This document shows positions 60,070 through 64,000 of a stretch of DNA of 64,000 nucleotides, one piece after another. This DNA is from Chloroflexota bacterium (lineage in GTDB: Bacteria > Chloroflexota > Dehalococcoidia > Bin125). The stretch lies in assembly GCA_028873865.1 (NCBI GenBank), contig JAPPNI010000038.1:24894-88893 (forward strand), given 5' to 3'. The notes beneath the pieces were generated by a model. That model worked only from the letters and a program-made list of their open reading frames with translations, was not told the DNA's origin and did no database searches. A program made the translations under genes and the position numbers. Numbering within the stretch: position 1 is the stretch's first letter; every line of letters starts with the position of its first letter.

Positions 60070-61779
60070 ATGACCTACGACATCGTGATCCGGGGCGGGA
60101 CCATTGTGGATGGTTCCGGGGCTCCCCGGTACCAGGCGGATATTGCGATTGAGGGCGACCGGATCGCCTCGATTGGGCGGATTCCCGAGAGGGGCACCGA
60201 AGAGGTCGATGCTCGCGGGCTGATCGTCTCGCCGGGCTTCATCGACGGGCACACGCACTTCGACGCGCAGATTTCCTGGGACCCGTACGGGACGTCGAGC
60301 TGCTACCACGGCGTGACCTCGGTGATCATGGGCAACTGCGGCTTCACGCTCGCGCCCTGCCATCCGGACGACCAGGACATCCTGATGCGCACGCTGGAAG
60401 CGGTCGAGGACATCCCCGCCGCGGCGCAGCGCGTTGGCGTCGACTGGACCTGGCAGACGTTCCCCGAGTTCATGCAGTTCCTGCAGGACAAGCCCAAGGG
60501 GATCAACTACGGCGGCTACGTGGGACACACGGCGCTGCGCACGTACGTGATGCGCGATCGCGCCTTTACCGACCCGGCCTCGGACGAGGAGATTGGCCAG
60601 ATGGCCGAGATCCTCAAGGAGGGCGTGCTGGCCGGCGGCATGGGTCTGTCGACGACGCGTTCGCCGGCGCACAAGACACGCGAGGGAGCGCCGGTGCCGT
60701 CGCGACTGGCGCGCTGGGACGAAGTGCGCCAGTTGGTGATGGCGCTCAGCGAGATCAATCGCGGCGTGGTGGAAATCAGCGGCGAGCCGACGATGGGCCA
60801 GGATCCCGACGATCCGAACCACTACGAGCGGCGCTTTCGCGACCTGGCGATTGAGTCGGGCCGGCCGATGTTCTTCCCGGCGCTGCACAGCCGCCGGGCC
60901 GAGCCGGGCACCTGGAAGCGGTTCTTCGACCGCGCCCAGGAGGCAGCGGGCGAGGGCGGCCGGATGTTCGGTCAGGCGCACTCACGCGAGCTCTGCACCA
61001 ACTGGTCGTGGCGCACCGAGATGCCGTTCGACCGGCTGTCGATGTGGCGCGACATCCGCAAGCTGCTGCTGGACGAGCAGATGACGCTGCTGCGGGACCC
61101 GGATGTTGTGGAGCAGCTGGTGCACATCGCCAACACCGAGGAAGAGGACTTCTCCCGGGTGATGCCGGCGCAGGCGCGCAAGCCATCCGACTGGGACTGG
61201 GTGTTCATCCTCGACCACGTCGACGGCACCCCGAACCGCCGCCTGGGCGAGGTCGCTCGTGAGCGCGAGGAAGACCCGGTCAAGACGATGATCGACGTTG
61301 GCGTCGAGCAAGCGCTGGACACGCTCTACATGGTGCCGTTGGCCAACGAGAACCAGGACACGGTGCTGGAGATCATGCGCGAGCCGCGTTCGCTAGTGAC
61401 GTTCTCGGATGGCGGCGCGCACGTATCGCAAATTATGGACTCGTCGCTGCAGACGCACGTGCTGTCACACTGGGTGCGCAACTCGGGCGAGGTCACGCTC
61501 GAGCAGGGCGTCAAGTACCTGACCTGGGACATGGCGACGGCCTGGGAGCTGCCCGACCGCGGTCTGCTGCGTCGCGGCTACAAGGCCGACATGATTCTGT
61601 TCGACCTCGACACCGTCGGTCCCGAGCGCCCTACGGTCGAGCATGACCTGCCCGCCGGACAGCGCCGCCTGGTGCAGAAGGCTCGCGGCTACCACATGTC
61701 GATCGTCAACGGCGGCATCACGATGCGCGACGGCGAGCCGACCGGAGTGACTACTGGTCAGGTATTGACCTCTGTGTAG
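60070..61779 (+). CDS. D-aminoacylase-type amidohydrolase
   Basis: This 569-residue metal-dependent amidohydrolase resembles N-acyl-D-amino-acid deacylases. YDIVIRGGTIVDGSGAPRYQADIAIEGDRI is the N-terminal barrel, and FIDGHTHFDAQISWDP carries the HxH metal pair near 60. GMGLSTTRSPAHKTREG lies in the middle and TFSDGGAHVSQIMDS supplies the last Asp near 442. The C-terminal KADMILFDLDTVGPERPTVEHDLPAGQRRLVQKARG returns to the small beta domain. The next gene starts 6 bases after the stop. Confidence 0.87.
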   Translation: MTYDIVIRGGTIVDGSGAPRYQADIAIEGDRIASIGRIPERGTEEVDARGLIVSPGFIDGHTHFDAQISWDPYGTSSCYHGVTSVIMGNCGFTLAPCHPDDQDILMRTLEAVEDIPAAAQRVGVDWTWQTFPEFMQFLQDKPKGINYGGYVGHTALRTYVMRDRAFTDPASDEEIGQMAEILKEGVLAGGMGLSTTRSPAHKTREGAPVPSRLARWDEVRQLVMALSEINRGVVEISGEPTMGQDPDDPNHYERRFRDLAIESGRPMFFPALHSRRAEPGTWKRFFDRAQEAAGEGGRMFGQAHSRELCTNWSWRTEMPFDRLSMWRDIRKLLLDEQMTLLRDPDVVEQLVHIANTEEEDFSRVMPAQARKPSDWDWVFILDHVDGTPNRRLGEVAREREEDPVKTMIDVGVEQALDTLYMVPLANENQDTVLEIMREPRSLVTFSDGGAHVSQIMDSSLQTHVLSHWVRNSGEVTLEQGVKYLTWDMATAWELPDRGLLRRGYKADMILFDLDTVGPERPTVEHDLPAGQRRLVQKARGYHMSIVNGGITMRDGEPTGVTTGQVLTSV

Positions 61780-61785
61780 TCGGTA

Positions 61786-62853
61786 GTGCGCATTCCGAAG
61801 TTCGGCATCAACCGGCAGGACGCGGAGTCTCCTGCGCGGTTCGCGGTTGATGTTGCGCGGCTTGAGTCTCTGGGTTGGGACTGCGCCTGGTTGCCTGACT
61901 CGCAGCTGCGGCGGCGCGATACCTACGTGCTGCTCGCGGCAGCGGCGCAGGCGACGGAATCGATCCATCTGGGCACGTTGCTGGTCAATCCGATCACCCG
62001 GCATCCGTCGGTGACGGCGTCGTCGATTGCGACGATCGATGAGCTGGCGCCGGGTCGGGTCGCGCTCGGGTTTGGCGCCGGCGATACGGCGGTCCGGCTC
62101 AGCGGGTTGCGTCCCGCTCGCGTTGCGGAGATGGAGGATGCGATTGTCTTGATGCGCTCGCTGTTGGCCGGTGAAGAGGTTGAGGTCGGGGCGGAGCGAC
62201 CGTCGTATCTGCCGTTTCATCGGCCGGTACCAGTCTGGTTGACGGCCGGTGGTCCTCGGACGCTGGAGATGGGCGGGCGTGTCGCTGACGGCGTATTCAT
62301 GCGGGTCGGGACGCATCCAGCGACGATCGCCGACACGGTCTCGAAGATCAGGCGTGGCGCTGAGGTTGCTGGACGGGATCCGTTGTCGATCCCGCTCGGG
62401 ATTATCTTCCACACGGTGTTGGTTGACGATCCTGAGGATGCGCTCACGATGGCCAAGGCGATGGCGGCGGGGTACTACGAGTACTCGCCGATGCTGTTTG
62501 AGCCGTCGGGTCTGGCCTGGGATGGTCCGGATCCGGAAGCGTTGAAGCACGAATCGGGAGTCTGGCCGGACTTTCATCATGATCCCGACCTGCTCAAGGC
62601 CGGTCGCGCGGTCGATTTTCTCAGCGAGGCGCACGCAGACGCCTTCAGTCTGCGGGGCACAACCGATGATGTCGTCGAGCAGCTGATTGGCGTGTTGGGC
62701 GAAGCAGCATCAGACGGGATCGAGTTTGAGCACGTCGTGCTGCATCCGATTCCCAATCCACCGGCGCCGGATGATGCCGATGACGGCTACACCGTGCGCG
62801 TCGCGCGAGAGATTCTTCCCCGAGTTCGCGAGCGGTTAGCCTCGATCTCCTGA
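61786..62853 (+). CDS. Luciferase-like (F420/FMN-dependent) oxidoreductase
   Basis: This 355-residue LLM-class TIM-barrel enzyme has LGWDCAWLPDSQLRRRDTYVLLAAAAQATESIHLGTLLVNPITRHPSVTASSIATIDELAPGRVALGFGAGD, typical of the methylene-H4MPT reductase-like branch that often uses F420. The GTG start directly follows the amidohydrolase stop region, and the HAD gene follows its own stop, so three genes are probably cotranscribed. Confidence 0.86.
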   Translation: MRIPKFGINRQDAESPARFAVDVARLESLGWDCAWLPDSQLRRRDTYVLLAAAAQATESIHLGTLLVNPITRHPSVTASSIATIDELAPGRVALGFGAGDTAVRLSGLRPARVAEMEDAIVLMRSLLAGEEVEVGAERPSYLPFHRPVPVWLTAGGPRTLEMGGRVADGVFMRVGTHPATIADTVSKIRRGAEVAGRDPLSIPLGIIFHTVLVDDPEDALTMAKAMAAGYYEYSPMLFEPSGLAWDGPDPEALKHESGVWPDFHHDPDLLKAGRAVDFLSEAHADAFSLRGTTDDVVEQLIGVLGEAASDGIEFEHVVLHPIPNPPAPDDADDGYTVRVAREILPRVRERLASIS

Positions 62854-62883
62854 GTGATCGATGAAGTGGAACTGGAGCTGGAG

Positions 62884-63600
62884 ATGGCTGATCTGAGCAA
62901 CGTCAAAGCGCTGGCCTGGGACATTGGCGGCACGATCTTCGACTGGCATCACACGATCAAGGGTGAAGTCTCGGCGATTGCCGAGGCGCAGGGCGTCGAA
63001 GTGGACGCCGCCGCGTTCACGAACATGTGGCGCTTCACGATGTTCAAGCGTCTGCAACTGGTGCGCCGGGGCGATCTGCCCTGGCTGAATGCCGACCAGC
63101 TGCATCGCCGCGTGCTGGACGAGGTGATGGAGGCGCATCCGCAGCTCAAGCTCGACCCGAGCGAGCGCGACGAGTTGAACCAGGTCTGGCATCGGATGGA
63201 CTGTTGGCCGGGTTCTGCCGAATGCCTCGAGGCATTGAGGTCGCGATACAAGGTGACGGTGCTGACCGTGATGTCGTGGGCGATCGCGGTCGACTGCAGC
63301 AAACACAACGGGATCAGCTGGGACGGCATCCTGAGCTGCGAGTTCCTTGGTCACTACAAGCCGGAACCAGAGGCGTATCACGCCTCTGCGAAGTACTTGG
63401 GCCTGGATATCTCCGAGGTGATGATGTGCGCCGCGCACAAGGGCGACCTGCAGGCCGCCGCTCGCGCCGGGATGCCGACGGCATATGTGCCGGTCGCGAC
63501 GGAGCGCGGCGAGGGCAACGATCCCGATTTGACGCCCGACCCCTCGTTCACGGTCAACGCGACCGACTTCGCCGACCTGTCTCGGCAATTGCTGGCCTGA
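62884..63600 (+). CDS. HAD family hydrolase (haloacid dehalogenase-like)
   Basis: The 238-residue HAD protein has motif I WDIGGTIFDWHHT with the nucleophile Asp; the usual second Asp of phosphatases is replaced, as in dehalogenase-type members. VLTVMSWAIAVDCSKHNGISWDG is motif II, YKPEPEAYHASAKYLGLD motif III with Lys, and MMCAAHKGDLQAAARAGMPTAYVP motif IV. ATG 62884 follows GGAGCTGGAG; a GTG at 62854 is possible. The substrate may be a haloacid or phosphate ester. Confidence 0.82.
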   Translation: MADLSNVKALAWDIGGTIFDWHHTIKGEVSAIAEAQGVEVDAAAFTNMWRFTMFKRLQLVRRGDLPWLNADQLHRRVLDEVMEAHPQLKLDPSERDELNQVWHRMDCWPGSAECLEALRSRYKVTVLTVMSWAIAVDCSKHNGISWDGILSCEFLGHYKPEPEAYHASAKYLGLDISEVMMCAAHKGDLQAAARAGMPTAYVPVATERGEGNDPDLTPDPSFTVNATDFADLSRQLLA

Positions 63601-63609
63601 CCAGGACCG

Positions 63610-64000
63610 TCAGGCGAGGCCGCCGCCGTCGACGATGAACTCGGCTCCGGTGCTGAAACTGGATTCATCGCTGGCCAGGTAGAGGGCGAGGTAGGCGACT
63701 TCGGAGGGGTCGGCGGCTCTACGGAGCGGAGTGTTTCTGAGGAAGCGCTCGCTGTCGGATTCGAAGCCGGGGACCTGGTGGAGCATCATCGTGTCGATTG
63801 GCCCGGGGTGGATGCTGTTGACGCGGATGTTGTAGCGGCCCCACTCTCGGGCGGCGACCTTGGTCATGCCGCGGACGGCGAACTTGCTGGCGGTGTAGGC
63901 GATGGAGCCAGCCCCGCCTCGGAAACCGGCGGTCGATGAGATGTTGAGCACTGAACCGGACTCCTGGGCGATCATCTGGGGACCGACTGCCTTCATCCCC
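63610..64000 (-). CDS. Short-chain dehydrogenase/reductase, truncated at window end
   Basis: The C-terminal 129 residues of an SDR are visible, running off the right edge. GSVLNISSTAGFRGGAGSIAYTASKFAVRGMTKVAAREWG contains the active-site Tyr and Lys, and AEFIVDGGGLA is the usual C-terminus. HPGPIDTMMLHQVPG and the STGAEFIVDGG end resemble the tandem SDRs at 30792-32364. It converges on the HAD gene. Confidence 0.85.
   Translation of the reverse strand, partial: GMKAVGPQMIAQESGSVLNISSTAGFRGGAGSIAYTASKFAVRGMTKVAAREWGRYNIRVNSIHPGPIDTMMLHQVPGFESDSERFLRNTPLRRAADPSEVAYLALYLASDESSFSTGAEFIVDGGGLA

Noticed and set aside
59839..60981. N-terminal extension of the protein at 59425-59838
   Set aside because: It runs antisense through the amidohydrolase gene; a ribosome binding site supports ATG 59838.

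Overview
The window is about 64 kb of dense, high-GC bacterial chromosome with short gaps. Gene content points to a heterotrophic Chloroflexota of the Dehalococcoidia/SAR202 type: three luciferase-like flavin monooxygenases, CaiB CoA transferases, many short-chain and zinc dehydrogenases, acyl-CoA dehydrogenases, a menaquinone pathway and Tat-exported lipoproteins. That placement is an inference from gene content and was not tested with a marker gene. The first 100 bases are G/C homopolymer runs and look like a contig edge.

Layout. 0.2-8.1 kb: a peptide-type ABC importer with one binding protein and two DppB/DppC permease pairs; both DppB proteins carry extracytoplasmic LysM-like repeats and no ATPase gene is present. 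8.1-25.5 kb: catabolic genes (metallo-hydrolase, SDR, alcohol dehydrogenases, acyl-CoA dehydrogenase, a fused double CaiB transferase, serine hydrolases, cyclase, a two-domain esterase lipoprotein) plus a PD-(D/E)XK-like protein. 25.5-26.2 kb: PIN toxin-antitoxin pair. 26.2-35.6 kb: acyl-CoA dehydrogenase, flavin reductase, orphan DNA methyltransferase, flavin monooxygenases, cysteine-dioxygenase-like cupin, paired SDRs and VOC proteins, and a DsbA-like gene whose first active-site cysteine codon is an in-frame TGA. 35.7-39.4 kb: small accessory island with a HEPN/PaREP1 protein, two related coiled-coil membrane proteins and an orphan phage terminase pair. 39.4-43.2 kb: menA, menB, a TetR regulator and divergent ubiE/menG, then a KamB-like 16S rRNA methyltransferase. 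43.3-51 kb: dehydrogenases, phosphodiesterase, ferredoxin-type reductase, geranylgeranyl reductase, plsY, ilvE, thioesterase. 51-56.4 kb: ilvBNC behind a probable attenuation leader. 56.4-64 kb: Panacea-domain gene with a CaiB-like fragment, a 318-bp non-coding macro-repeat, D-aminoacylase-type amidohydrolase, flavin monooxygenase, HAD hydrolase and a truncated SDR.

Two things stand out. First, the gene at 33160-34218 reads as a selenocysteine-containing DsbA-like protein (UxxC) with a SECIS-like stem-loop directly after the TGA. Second, about a dozen starts share one geometry: a TAnnnT hexamer, 6 (sometimes 7) bases, then ATG. This indicates frequent leaderless transcription, including short leader peptides in front of an ABC binding protein, a GPP34 protein and ilvB. 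Adjacent tandem paralogue pairs (permeases, serine hydrolases, zinc dehydrogenases, SDRs, VOC proteins) suggest that local duplication has shaped this segment. No rRNA, tRNA, CRISPR array or insertion sequence was seen.
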